Positions 10,080 through 25,353 of a DNA stretch of 64,000 nt are shown piece after piece (the stretch's first letter is position 1; the number at the start of each line of letters is the position of its first letter). The stretch covers positions 558,001 through 622,000 of the forward strand of contig CBDCAC010000002.1 of the NCBI GenBank assembly GCA_965213775.1. The letters are read 5' to 3'. This DNA is from Lichenicoccus sp965213775. GTDB lineage: Bacteria > Pseudomonadota > Alphaproteobacteria > Acetobacterales > Acetobacteraceae. Under the pieces are notes generated by a model. The model worked only from the letters and a program-made list of their open reading frames with translations. It searched no databases and was not told the DNA's origin. The position numbers were made by a program, and so were the translations under genes.

Positions 10080-10805
10080 CTAACCGCGACTGACCGCCGC
10101 CTGTAACTCCTCAAGCCCCATCGCCCCCGACGTCAGCGTGTCGCCGATCACCAGCGTCGGCGTGCCGGTCACTCCGAGCGCCTGCGCCAGTGCCAGGTTT
10201 GCGGCCAGCCGGTCGTGCACGGCGGCGCCGTCCATGTCGGCCAGCAGGCGGTCGGGATCGAGGTGGACGGAGGTTGCCAGGGCGCGGATGCGAGCCTTGG
10301 TCGGCGCCTCGGCATCGCCCATCAGCGCTGCTTGGAGCGCGAAGTAGCCGTTTTGCGCCTGCGCGGCGACGAGCGCCTGGGCGTCCAGGACGCTGCCTGG
10401 GCCCAGCACCGGAATTTCCTTGTAGATCAGGCGCACTGATGGATCGGCCTTCAGCAGGCCGGCGAGCACGGGAAGCATCTGCCTGCAGTAGCCGCAGCGT
10501 GGATCGTAGAATTCCACCACCGCGCGCGCGCCGGCGGCGTTGCCGGCGATCGGGTCGGCGGGGTTGGCCAGTAGCGAGCGCCGATGCGCGGCAATCGCCG
10601 CCGCCTCGCCGGCGGTTTCGTTGGCGGTGTCCGTCTTCTGCATGGCGAGTACGGCGTCGCGCAAGATCGTCGGGTCGCGCACCAGCGCATCGCGCAGGAT
10701 GCGGACGATCTCGTCGCGCTGCTCGGACGTGAACCCGTCGGCGCGCGCCGATACAGGCGGCAGCAGCAGCAGGGCGGCGAGCAGGGCTCCTGTCAAACGT
10801 CGCAT
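10080..10805 (-). CDS. DsbA-family thiol:disulfide oxidoreductase
   Basis: Periplasmic thioredoxin-fold oxidoreductase of 241 residues. A signal peptide (MRRLTGALLAALLLLPPVSARA) is followed by a helical region with RDEIVRILRDALVRDPTILRDA, similar to the N-terminal part of Com1/ScsC-type DsbA proteins. The redox motif is CGYC in VVEFYDPRCGYCRQMLPVL (about residue 110), and the cis-Pro loop is GVTGTPTLVIGDT. The resolving partner is not in this window. Start chosen at MRRLTG (10805); a longer frame to 10829 adds no recognised sequence. It is divergent from the GGT-like gene. Confidence 0.9.
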   Translation of the reverse strand: MRRLTGALLAALLLLPPVSARADGFTSEQRDEIVRILRDALVRDPTILRDAVLAMQKTDTANETAGEAAAIAAHRRSLLANPADPIAGNAAGARAVVEFYDPRCGYCRQMLPVLAGLLKADPSVRLIYKEIPVLGPGSVLDAQALVAAQAQNGYFALQAALMGDAEAPTKARIRALATSVHLDPDRLLADMDGAAVHDRLAANLALAQALGVTGTPTLVIGDTLTSGAMGLEELQAAVSRG

Positions 10806-10905
10806 TGTGCGCTCCACTGTGGCGGCCAAACTCTACCATCCGGCGGTGCAGCCTGCCATCGCGCCGGTTGCCGCCCTCTATGAAGCCGTCTATGGGCGGG
10901 GCGTC

Positions 10906-12360
10906 ATGGCGAGCGGCGGGAGACAGGCAGTGCGGGCAGGTCGTCGGACGGGTCGGCCCCAATCTTGCGCATGCCGACGCGGCGCCGCCGCCACCGCGGC
11001 GCTGCTGCTCGCCCTGTCGAGCTGCTCCGGCGGCAGCACGGAGCCCAGCAGCGCCAAGCGCATCATCGGCTTCATCGGCGGCGTCGCCTCGGACGAGCCG
11101 CGGGCGACGCTGGCCGGCCGCGACGTGCTCGCGCGCGGCGGCACCGCAGCCGATGCCGCGGTTGCGGTCGGCTTCATGCTGGCGGCGACGCTGCCGTCGC
11201 GCGCCTCGCTCGGGGCCGGCGGCGCTTGTCTTGCCTACGATCCGGCCGCGCGCGGCACCGGCCATGGACAGCCGACCGCCATCCTATTCACGCCGGTTCC
11301 CGGCGCGCCCGGCGGACTACAGAACGACCGCCCGGCCGCGGTGCCGATGCTGGCGCGCGGATTGTTCCTGCTCGACGTGCGCTATGGCAGCGGCATGGCG
11401 TTCGAGCAGCTGATCGCCCCGGCCGAGCAGGTGGCGCGTTTCGGCGCGCCGGTCTCGCGCGCCCTGGCCGCCGACCTCGCTGTCGTCGCCGGTCCGCTAC
11501 TCGGCGATCCGGACGCGCGCGCGATCTTCGGGCCGGCTCTGCACGAGGGCGACACGCTTGTTCAGGCCGACCTCGGCGCCACCCTGGATGCCATTCGGGC
11601 CTCCGGCGTCGGCAGCCTGTATCAGGGGCAGCTTGCGCAGCGCTTCGTCGCTGCCAGCGCGCTTGCCGGTGGCGCGGTGACGGCGGCAAGCCTGCATGAC
11701 GCCCTGCCGCAGGAGCGCGACGCCATCGTGCTGCCATCCGGCCATGACCAGGTTGCGTTTCTGCCGCCGCCTGCCGATGGTGGGCTCGCCGCAGCAGCCG
11801 CCTTCCACGTGCTTGCCGCGGCACCGCAGGATGTTGCCGGCGCCGCTACGGCTGCCGCCTCGGTGGTCGCTTATGAGCGGGCCAATGGCGGCGATCCGCA
11901 GGCGTTGCTGGCCATGAGCACGCCACCGGCGGCGTTGCCGGAGCTGCCGGCCTCCACCAGCTTTACCGTGCTCGACCGTCATGGCGGCGCGGTCAGCTGT
12001 GCTTTGACGATGGACAACCTGTTCGGCACCGGACGGGTAGCGTCCGGTACCGGTATCGTGTTGGCGGCGACACCAGACACCAGGGCGGCGCCCCTGCTTG
12101 CCGCGGCGATCGCCTGGAACGCCGACCGGCGCGCCTTCCGAGCCGCCGCTGCCGCCTCCGGGCAATCCTTCGCCGGGCTAGGCGCCGGTATCGGCATCCA
12201 CAATGCGCTGTCGGGCAGCGCGCCGATGCCGGATCCGGTGCCGGATCCAGGTCGTTTGAACGTGATTGGCTGTCGTGATTATCTGCCCGGCAGCCCGAGC
12301 TCGTGCGGCTGGGCAACTGATCCGCGCGGCTATGGCCTGGCGGCAGGAAGCACCAACTGA
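10906..12360 (+). CDS. Gamma-glutamyltransferase-like lipoprotein, divergent active site
   Basis: 484-residue protein with a lipoprotein-type lead (ALLLALSSCSGG). It resembles the gamma-glutamyltranspeptidase family: VASDEPRATLAGRDVLARGG, GGTAADAAVAVGFMLAATLP, then a region matching the start of the small subunit, STSFTVLDRHGGAVSCALTM and NLFGTG. In active enzymes the small subunit begins with a catalytic Thr in TTH; here the corresponding text reads STS, so the nucleophile would be Ser or absent. The protein is shorter than typical GGT, with weak substrate loops. I infer an envelope-anchored Ntn-hydrolase relative of uncertain activity. GGGCGGGG precedes the ATG. Confidence 0.8.
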   Translation: MASGGRQAVRAGRRTGRPQSCACRRGAAATAALLLALSSCSGGSTEPSSAKRIIGFIGGVASDEPRATLAGRDVLARGGTAADAAVAVGFMLAATLPSRASLGAGGACLAYDPAARGTGHGQPTAILFTPVPGAPGGLQNDRPAAVPMLARGLFLLDVRYGSGMAFEQLIAPAEQVARFGAPVSRALAADLAVVAGPLLGDPDARAIFGPALHEGDTLVQADLGATLDAIRASGVGSLYQGQLAQRFVAASALAGGAVTAASLHDALPQERDAIVLPSGHDQVAFLPPPADGGLAAAAAFHVLAAAPQDVAGAATAAASVVAYERANGGDPQALLAMSTPPAALPELPASTSFTVLDRHGGAVSCALTMDNLFGTGRVASGTGIVLAATPDTRAAPLLAAAIAWNADRRAFRAAAAASGQSFAGLGAGIGIHNALSGSAPMPDPVPDPGRLNVIGCRDYLPGSPSSCGWATDPRGYGLAAGSTN

Positions 12361-12504
12361 CGCGAGGGGCGAGCGCGATGACGTGCGAACGGCATCAGCA
12401 GATCGCGTCGCCGAGCAAGCGAGAGTGAGCCCTAGCTCTTGTCGTAAGGGGTCGGGGGTCGCTCAGCCACTACGAGTCCAGGGCAAAGCGTTGGCATTCG
12501 TGCT

Positions 12505-13668
12505 GTGCTGAAGACCGGCGCCGGCGCCGCCGCACCGCCTTTCCTGGTCATGGATGTCTCCAGGGCGGCGAACGCGCTGGCCGCCGCCCTGCCCGATGGC
12601 GCACCGCGCGTCATCCGCATGGAGGTGGGTCAGCCGGGCACCAGCGCCCCCGCCGGCGCCATCGCCGCCGCCGTGGCCGCGCTGAGCCGCGGCGCGCCGC
12701 TCGGCTACACCGAGGCGCTTGGCCTGCCGTTGCTGCGCGAGCGGATCGCGGCGCACTACCACGATTGGTACGGCGTCACTGTCGAGCGTGAGCGCATAGC
12801 TGTGACGACCGGCGCGTCCGGTGCCTTTCCGCTCGCCTTCCTGGCCGCGTTCGACGTCGGCGACCGGGTTGCGCTCGCCGCACCCTACTATCCGCCATAT
12901 CGCAACATCCTGGTCGCGCTCGGCATGCGCCCGGTGCTGATCGAGACCGACGCGGCGAGCCGCTATCAGCCAACGCTGGCGCAGCTCGAGGCGCTTGATC
13001 CAAGGCCGGAAGGGCTGATCATCGCCAGCCCCGGCAACCCAGCGGGCGGCATGCTGGCGCCCGAGGACTTCGCCGCGATCGCCGCCTGGTGCGTCGCTGC
13101 CGGCGTGCGACTGATCAGCGATGAGATCTACCACGGGCTGGATTACGGCATGGCGCGCAGCACCGCCGCGTCGCTGCCCGGCGCCGTCGTCATCAACAGC
13201 TTCTCGAAATACTTCAGCATGACCGGGTGGCGTGTCGGCTGGATGGTGCTGCCGGAGGACCTGCGGCGCCCTGTGGAATGCCTTGCCCAGAACTTCTCGA
13301 TCTGCGCGCCGCACATCAGCCAGGTCGCAGCGGCAGCGGCGTTCGACTGCCACGACGAGCTCGCGGCCAACGTCGCCGGCTACCGGCGCTCGCGCGACCA
13401 CCTGCTCGCCCACCTACCCGCCGCCGGCCTGGCGCGGCTTGGCCCCGCGGACGGCGCCTTCTACCTGTATGCCGATCTCGGCGAACTCACCGGCGACAGC
13501 GTCGGCTTCTGCGCCCGCCTGCTCGCCGAGGCGCATGTCGCCGCCACCTCGGGGCTCGACTTCGACCCGCGCGGAGACCGCTTCATGCGCCTCAGCTACT
13601 GCGCGCCCGAGGCGGACGTGGTCGAGGCGGCACGGCGCCTCGACGCCTTTCTGGAAGCATCCAACTAA
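12505..13668 (+). CDS. PLP-dependent aminotransferase, class I/II
   Basis: Fold-type I aminotransferase, 387 residues, substrate unknown. Motifs: VGQPGTSAPAGAI near the N-terminus, GYTEALGLPLLRERIAAHY, SPGNPAGGML (substrate/PLP contact), ISDEIYHGLDYG (PLP Asp-Tyr), and the Schiff-base Lys in INSFSKYFSMTGWRVGW. The C-terminal Arg is in DRFMRLSYC. The start is a GTG at 12505; an ATG at 12550 (MDVSRAANAL) is a plausible alternative. A fragment of the dispersed repeat (GAGTCCAGGGCAAAGC) lies just upstream. Confidence 0.92.
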   Translation: MLKTGAGAAAPPFLVMDVSRAANALAAALPDGAPRVIRMEVGQPGTSAPAGAIAAAVAALSRGAPLGYTEALGLPLLRERIAAHYHDWYGVTVERERIAVTTGASGAFPLAFLAAFDVGDRVALAAPYYPPYRNILVALGMRPVLIETDAASRYQPTLAQLEALDPRPEGLIIASPGNPAGGMLAPEDFAAIAAWCVAAGVRLISDEIYHGLDYGMARSTAASLPGAVVINSFSKYFSMTGWRVGWMVLPEDLRRPVECLAQNFSICAPHISQVAAAAAFDCHDELAANVAGYRRSRDHLLAHLPAAGLARLGPADGAFYLYADLGELTGDSVGFCARLLAEAHVAATSGLDFDPRGDRFMRLSYCAPEADVVEAARRLDAFLEASN

Positions 13669-13767
13669 GCGTCTGCTGCCTCCCTGGACGGTTCCGCCGC
13701 TTTGGGGATAGGCAGGTGCAGCCGGCCGGCGATCGGGCCCCACTGCAAGCAAGGATGGCGACACGGC

Positions 13768-15264
13768 ATGAACAGGCTGCATCATTTTGTCGGCGGTGCG
13801 CCGCTGGCCGGCACGTCCGGCCGCTACGCCGACGTGTTCAATCCGAACACCGGCGACGTGCAGGCGCAGGTCGCCCTGGCTAGTCGCGGCGAAACGGAGG
13901 CGGCGATTGCCAACGCCGCCGCGGCGCAGCCGGCGTGGGGCGCGACCAATCCGCAGCGCCGCGCCAGGGTATTGATGAAGTTCCTGGAGCTCGCCAGCAA
14001 GGACATCGAAACCCTGGCCCGTCTGCTCTCCTCTGAGCACGGCAAGACGGTGCCGGATGCGAAGGGCGACATCCAGCGCGGCCTTGAAGTCGTCGAGTTC
14101 GCCTGTGGCATCCCGCACTTGCTCAAGGGCGAATATACCGAAGACGCCGGCACCGGGATCGACGTCTACTCGATGCGCCAGCCTCTCGGCGTCGTCGCCG
14201 GCATCACGCCGTTCAACTTTCCGGCGATGATCCCGCTCTGGCAGGCCGGCCCGGCGCTCGCCTGCGGCAACGCGATGATCCTCAAGCCGTCGGAGCGCGA
14301 TCCCTCCGTGCCGCTGCGGATCGCGGAGCTGTTCCTGGAGGCCGGCCTGCCGCCGGGCGTGCTGAACGTTGTGAACGGCGACAAGGAGGCGGTCGACACC
14401 CTGCTGACCGATCCGCGCATCATGGCGGTCGGCTTCGTCGGCTCGACGCCGATCGCGCAATACATCTATGCAGCGGCGACGGCGCACGGCAAGCGCGCGC
14501 AGTGCTTCGGCGGCGCCAAGAACCACATGATCGTCATGCCGGACGCCGACCTCGACCAGGCGGCGGACGCGCTGATCGGCGCCGGCTACGGCTCGGCCGG
14601 GGAGCGTTGCATGGCGATCTCGGTCGCGGTGCCGGTCGGCCAGCAAACCGCGGACGCGCTCATGGCCAAGCTGGTGCCGCGCGTCGAGGCGTTGCGAGTC
14701 GGATTGTCGTCGGATGCGGAGGCGGATTTCGGCCCGATGGTCGCCCGCGCGGCGGTCGATCGGGTGCGGGACTACGTGCAGGTCGGCCTCGATGAAGGCG
14801 CGAGCCTGGTGGTGGATGGCCGCGACTTTCGGCTGCAGGGCTACGAAAATGGTTTTTTCGTCGGCGGCAGCCTGTTCGATCGCGTGACGCCCGACATGCG
14901 CATCTATCGTGAGGAGATCTTCGGGCCGGTGCTGTGCGTTGTGCGGGCGAACTCCTACGAGGAGGCATTGCGGCTGCCGAACGAGCATCAGTATGGCAAC
15001 GGCGTTGCGATCTTTACTCGCGATGGCGACACCGCGCGTGACTTCGTCAGCCGTGTGCAGGTCGGCATGGTCGGCGTGAACGTGCCCATCCCGGTGCCGG
15101 TCGCCTACCACACCTTCGGCGGCTGGAAGGCGTCTGGCTTCGGTGACCTCAACCAGCATGGTCCAGATTCGATCAGGTTCTACACCAAGACCAAGACGGT
15201 GACGGCGCGCTGGCCGTCGGGTGCGAAGGACGGCGCGAGCTTTGTCATCCCGACCATGAGCTAG
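13768..15264 (+). CDS. mmsA: CoA-acylating methylmalonate-semialdehyde dehydrogenase
   Basis: NAD- and CoA-dependent dehydrogenase that converts methylmalonate semialdehyde to propionyl-CoA in valine and inositol catabolism. 498 residues. Features: the MmsA-type start HHFVGGAPLAGTSGRYADVFNP, the nucleotide segment GITPFNFPAMIPLWQ, the catalytic Cys in GYGSAGERCMAISVAV (about residue 283) and the C-terminal GWKASGFGDLNQHGPDSIRFYTKTKTVT. The CMA context at the nucleophile and the HGPDSIRFYTKTKT end distinguish it from ordinary aldehyde dehydrogenases. The aminotransferase just upstream may act in the same amino-acid pathway (inference). Confidence 0.95.
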   Translation: MNRLHHFVGGAPLAGTSGRYADVFNPNTGDVQAQVALASRGETEAAIANAAAAQPAWGATNPQRRARVLMKFLELASKDIETLARLLSSEHGKTVPDAKGDIQRGLEVVEFACGIPHLLKGEYTEDAGTGIDVYSMRQPLGVVAGITPFNFPAMIPLWQAGPALACGNAMILKPSERDPSVPLRIAELFLEAGLPPGVLNVVNGDKEAVDTLLTDPRIMAVGFVGSTPIAQYIYAAATAHGKRAQCFGGAKNHMIVMPDADLDQAADALIGAGYGSAGERCMAISVAVPVGQQTADALMAKLVPRVEALRVGLSSDAEADFGPMVARAAVDRVRDYVQVGLDEGASLVVDGRDFRLQGYENGFFVGGSLFDRVTPDMRIYREEIFGPVLCVVRANSYEEALRLPNEHQYGNGVAIFTRDGDTARDFVSRVQVGMVGVNVPIPVPVAYHTFGGWKASGFGDLNQHGPDSIRFYTKTKTVTARWPSGAKDGASFVIPTMS

Positions 15265-15319
15265 AAGAGCGCCAGGCAGTAACGGCGGGGAGCGTTGCTC
15301 CGAGCATTGCGCGGGACCT

Positions 15320-15392
15320 CTTAGCCCTTGGAGTCCAGAGGCCATAGCCTCTGGTGGGGTCAAGGGGCGAAGCCCCTTGCCTTCTTGAGACT
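15320..15392. repeat. Dispersed hairpin repeat locus 4 (module A, reverse)
   Basis: Between mmsA and clpB: CCAGAGGC/GCCTCTGG followed by GGGGTCAAGGGG and CGAAGCCCCTTGCC, a reversed module A variant close to the right half of the copy in the rRNA spacer. The remaining 95 bases up to clpB include a CTTGA/TCAAG palindrome at about 15384-15397. No heat-shock promoter could be assigned with confidence. Confidence 0.8.
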
Positions 15393-15487
15393 TCAAGCCG
15401 GATTAACCACATGCTGCTTGCGGGCTGCCGCGTTGCCTCCTGAGGGACGCTGACAGCCCTGTCGCCTGATAGAGGGACAGTAAGAGC

Positions 15488-18070
<2,583 letters not shown>

Positions 18071-18084
18071 TATCAGAGGTATCT

Positions 18085-18117
18085 CACGCTGCCATGCGCG
18101 CGACGCATGGCAGCGTG
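18085..18117 (+). terminator. Perfect inverted repeat after clpB
   Basis: A 14-base stem (CACGCTGCCATGCG and its complement) with a five-base loop, 15 bases after the clpB stop. There is no T-run right behind it (CAAAGCCATT follows), so termination may be imperfect or Rho-aided. Confidence 0.65.
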
Positions 18118-18688
18118 CAAAGCCATTCTTTTGCTACTTAGCATGGGAGAAAATGTTAGGATTGCTTCTAACATATTGGTTTGACTGGCCTTCTCCTCTC
18201 CGGCACGTGGGCACGAAGGCTTTGTCATCGCGTTGACATGCGTCTGTCCCAGGCCTAGATACCCTTCCGCTGCTGATGCGGGCGAGAAGTTTCTTGCTTG
18301 TTGGTAGTAGTTTCCACTACGGTGTTCGGCTCTGGCCGGATCGGTGAGCTGGACGGGGCGACCTTTGGGTATGTCCTGGATGTTCTTTGACTAGTTCATC
18401 GGAATGGAAGGGATATGTTGGCGGCGTCCTGCGGCCTGCGCGTGAGTGTGGGTGGTGCATGGGGTTGTGTGTTGGTGTGGTTTGGGGTTTGGCGTGAGCT
18501 GGACTTTGGCTTTCATCGACGCGGGACTTTTTCGGATGTTTTGCCGGCCTATCTTTTTGATACGTAGTCAGAATGTTTGTAAGAGTTTTGTCTGCACTGC
18601 TGCCCCTCGCGGTGGTGTGGGCTTGGATGAGGGTTGGGGTTTGGCTTTTGTTCATGGAGTGTCTGGTTTTTATGGCTGGGCATGAGAT
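18118..18688 (+). promoter_or_regulatory. rRNA operon upstream region
   Basis: 570 bases between the clpB hairpin and 16S with no credible gene. The last 250 bases are T/G-rich on the plus strand and unusually poor in C, as expected of an rRNA leader with antitermination and processing elements. A short palindrome (GTAGT..ACTAC, about 18307-18322) is visible. I cannot place the promoter with confidence. Confidence 0.4.
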
Positions 18689-20196
<1,508 letters not shown>

Positions 20197-20455
20197 AAGG
20201 ATGCTGTCTGACGAGGGCCGAGCGATCGGCTATCTTGGACGGCTCCGACAAGTCCTTCACGGCGGATGCTGTGGGGGCGAACTCTGCCGGATCTTTGGAT
20301 CCGCTGACCGGGCCTCATGGATCGGGCGCCGTCAACATATCCCTTCCCCGTGACGATGATCCGCTTGGATTGCCGCACTCACCTGGCGCCCCGGCTTTGT
20401 GCGGTGACGGGCTGCGATGGGTGTGTTGGGGCTCGGGCGGATGGGTGACCTTTTG

Positions 20456-20532
<77 letters not shown>

Positions 20533-20536
20533 ATTT

Positions 20537-20612
20537 GGGGGTGTAGCTCAGTTGGCAGAGCACCTGCTTTGCAAGCAGGGGGTCGTCGGTTCGATCCCGT
20601 CCACCTCCACCA
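20537..20612 (+). tRNA. tRNA-Ala (TGC)
   Basis: 76-base cloverleaf five bases after tRNA-Ile: acceptor GGGGGTG/CACCTCC, D arm AGCTCAGTTGGCAGAGC, anticodon loop in CTTTGCAAG (TGC), T loop TTCGATC, encoded ACCA. Ile-Ala order is the standard spacer layout. Confidence 0.97.
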
Positions 20613-20617
20613 GGTGG

Positions 20618-20782
20618 ATGAAGCAAGGCGAGGGCGCTGCTCTCGACGGGCTCCCATCGCACACATGCGATGGGTCGCCCCGCTGGGGCCGTGAGGCCCC
20701 AGACCCCTTAATAGATCGGTTTCCAAAGGCCGCCGGCCTTTGGTGGGGTCAAGGGGCAAAGCCCCTTGCCTTGTCTGTCGTC
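20618..20782. repeat. Dispersed hairpin repeat locus 5 inside the rRNA spacer (inverted pair)
   Basis: Module B forward (20618-20708: GCGAGGGCGCTGCTCTCG, an inserted CCCATCGCACACATGCGATGGG palindrome of which 20641-20662 is the core, then GGGGCCGTGAGGCCCC) followed by module A reverse (about 20722-20782: CCAAAGGCC/GGCCTTTGG and CAAGGGGC/GCCCCTTG). It lies between tRNA-Ala and 23S, so it is part of the rRNA transcript. The remaining spacer (20783-21120) shows no gene. Confidence 0.85.
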
Positions 20783-21120
20783 ACGGAGAAGCAACAAGTT
20801 CAGCGTGGTCGCAAGGCCGGCGTTGTTCGGCACGGTCTGCGGTTTGGTCGCAGGGGTGTCGTGATCTTTGTCAGGGTTAATCAGGTTCTGGTGCGTCTCT
20901 GGGCGCGTCGCGGTCGGCATTCGTCTGACCGGCTCTGTCGCATGCGCGAGCATGTGGCATCCGACGATTGCGGCATTGTGTTCAGAGGCGTTGACGACAT
21001 TTGCTGAGTGAGTGGCCTGCGGTGAGCGGGGCTGGCTGTGCTGGGGCGAGAGCTTTGGCGTGGATGGTTCCTGTGCATGGTGGGCAGAAGAGTTCGTGTT
21101 TAACCACACGGGCAAATCGT

Positions 21121-23890
<2,770 letters not shown>

Positions 23891-24019
23891 AACCACCATG
23901 CATAGCAACGATCCACGCCACATGCGCGGATCCCAAACACCGCCACTCACAACACATCAGCAAATGCCGTTACACCAGAACCCGACCCAACCCTGATCGA
24001 CGATCAGGGTGGGCTTGAT

Positions 24020-24137
24020 GACCTGGTGGCCATGGCGGGGTGTCCGCACCCGATCCCATACCGAACTCGGCCGTGAAAACCCCCAGCGCCCATGATACTG
24101 CACCTCAAGGTGCGGGAAAGTCGGTCGCCGCCAGGTC
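24020..24137 (+). rRNA. rrf: 5S ribosomal RNA
   Basis: 118-base 5S with paired ends GACCTGG/CCAGGTC, the internal ACCCGATCCCATACCGAAC block and GTCGGTCGCCGCCAGG near the 3' end. A CCCTGATCGACGATCAGGG hairpin just upstream (about 23992-24010) is a likely processing stem. A (CA)n tract of about nine units follows at 24149-24166. Confidence 0.94.
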
Positions 24138-24172
24138 TTCAAACCCACCCACACACACACACACATCACCCA

Positions 24173-24249
<77 letters not shown>

Positions 24250-24284
24250 AACACACAACACGCCGCAACAGCTCAGCGATAACA

Positions 24285-24321
24285 AGCAAAAGTCTTTTGC
24301 TTCTTTTCTCCAGAAAAGAAG
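24285..24321 (+). terminator. rRNA operon terminator
   Basis: Hairpin AGCAAAAGTCTTTTGCT followed by a T-rich run, overlapping a second perfect hairpin CTTCTTTTCT/AGAAAAGAAG at 24300-24321. Position and T-richness fit an intrinsic terminator for the rRNA operon. Confidence 0.75.
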
Positions 24322-24353
24322 ACGCGCGCTTCGCTACCTGGATCAATGCCCGC

Positions 24354-25230
24354 AGCTACTCAGCCGCCAACGCGATCTCGGATGCGTGCGCAGCCGTAAC
24401 GGCTACAGGCAAATGCTCGGGACATGCCCGCGGAAATTTTCCAGCTACCAGCGCCAATTTTTCTGTGATGGATGGTGAAGCTCGAGTGCTGCCCAGACCA
24501 GCCAGTACGGATTGGCGAGACCCGGCCGGCCCAAGCATCACGATATCGATCAGCCTCTTGCGACTTCCCGGACCGCATTTTGCGGAATGCCGAGGTTCCA
24601 GCTCGTGGCGACCGAATTGCTTACCTCGGTGCGCACGCGGTGAGCACGCTTGATCATCACGCAAACCTCATTCATCGACGGATTGATCATCTCGCCGGTA
24701 TTGAAGCGGAGCGAAAGGTCGATAAGGTCCAGGCCATGCTCTTTCGTCATATCGATCGCGACCACAGCATCGTCGAACTGCGTTCCGGCCGGGTTCAGGT
24801 GTCCGAGCCAAGCCGCATCGTCAGGCAATACTTCTCCGGCCATACCGCCCTGATTGCGTTCAGAGCATCCAGGCGGAAGCGCGCTCGACGAGCTACGCTG
24901 AGGCCGTACTGGATAGATGGGCCCATCCCCACCAAAAAGGGATTGCGGAGGGCGCGACTCAGGTCAGCCGTCCGGATAGTCCGGCGATAGCTGCTTCCAC
25001 ACGCCTTCGGAGTTGGTGCCGAACTGCCGCCGGCAACTCGCTGTCTTTGCACCCGGTATGGCCAAGCCGGATGGCCGGCACAGCGCCCATCCGCTCGATG
25101 GTCGCCGCGACTCAAGCATGGCCTTCGATCTGCGTATCGTCCCAGATGCCGGTGCACGATGTCGTCATCCGCCCATCGGGAGCATCTCCGACCGGCTGGC
25201 AAAGCGGCATCTCTTCGCGCCCTTACCCGA
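24354..25230 (-). pseudogene. Old Yellow Enzyme family NADH:flavin oxidoreductase, broken
   Basis: Fragments of an OYE-type flavin oxidoreductase are readable on the minus strand in shifting frames. From 5' to 3': TSCTGIWDDTQIEGHA, then VAATIERMGAVPAIRLGHTG (stop codon between them), then RARFRLDALNAIRAVWPEK and LTMRLGSD, then GLDLIDLSLRFNTGEM, RVRTEVSNSVATSWNLG and, after another shift, KRLIDIVMLG. These follow the family order (substrate His/Gln-Ala-His region, RARF helix, DLIDxSxG strand, VMLGR strand). Several frameshifts and stops and a missing middle segment make it non-functional. It is divergent from the intact MFS gene, which it may once have served. Confidence 0.75.
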
Positions 25231-25353
25231 ACGCTTTCGTCCATGTAGAGCGTATAGGCTTGACCACTGCTCGCCCTGGCAGTCATGCCGGCGGCGGTGA
25301 GCGGTCGTCGCATTGCCGTCCATGGCAGCTGCGCGGTGATGAGGGGGCACAGC

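Noticed and set aside
13414..15396. A 660-codon open frame on the minus strand across mmsA
   Set aside because: It is antisense to a clear mmsA and the aminotransferase end, is Arg/His-rich with no motif, and also crosses a dispersed repeat. High GC makes long shadow frames common.
15384..15487. Heat-shock (RpoH) promoter before clpB
   Set aside because: CTTG-like boxes occur, but none is followed at the right distance by a convincing -10 element. I could not choose one.
24149..24166. (CA)n tract after 5S as a functional repeat
   Set aside because: Short simple-sequence run of about nine units in an untranslated spacer; no sign of function beyond chance or slippage.
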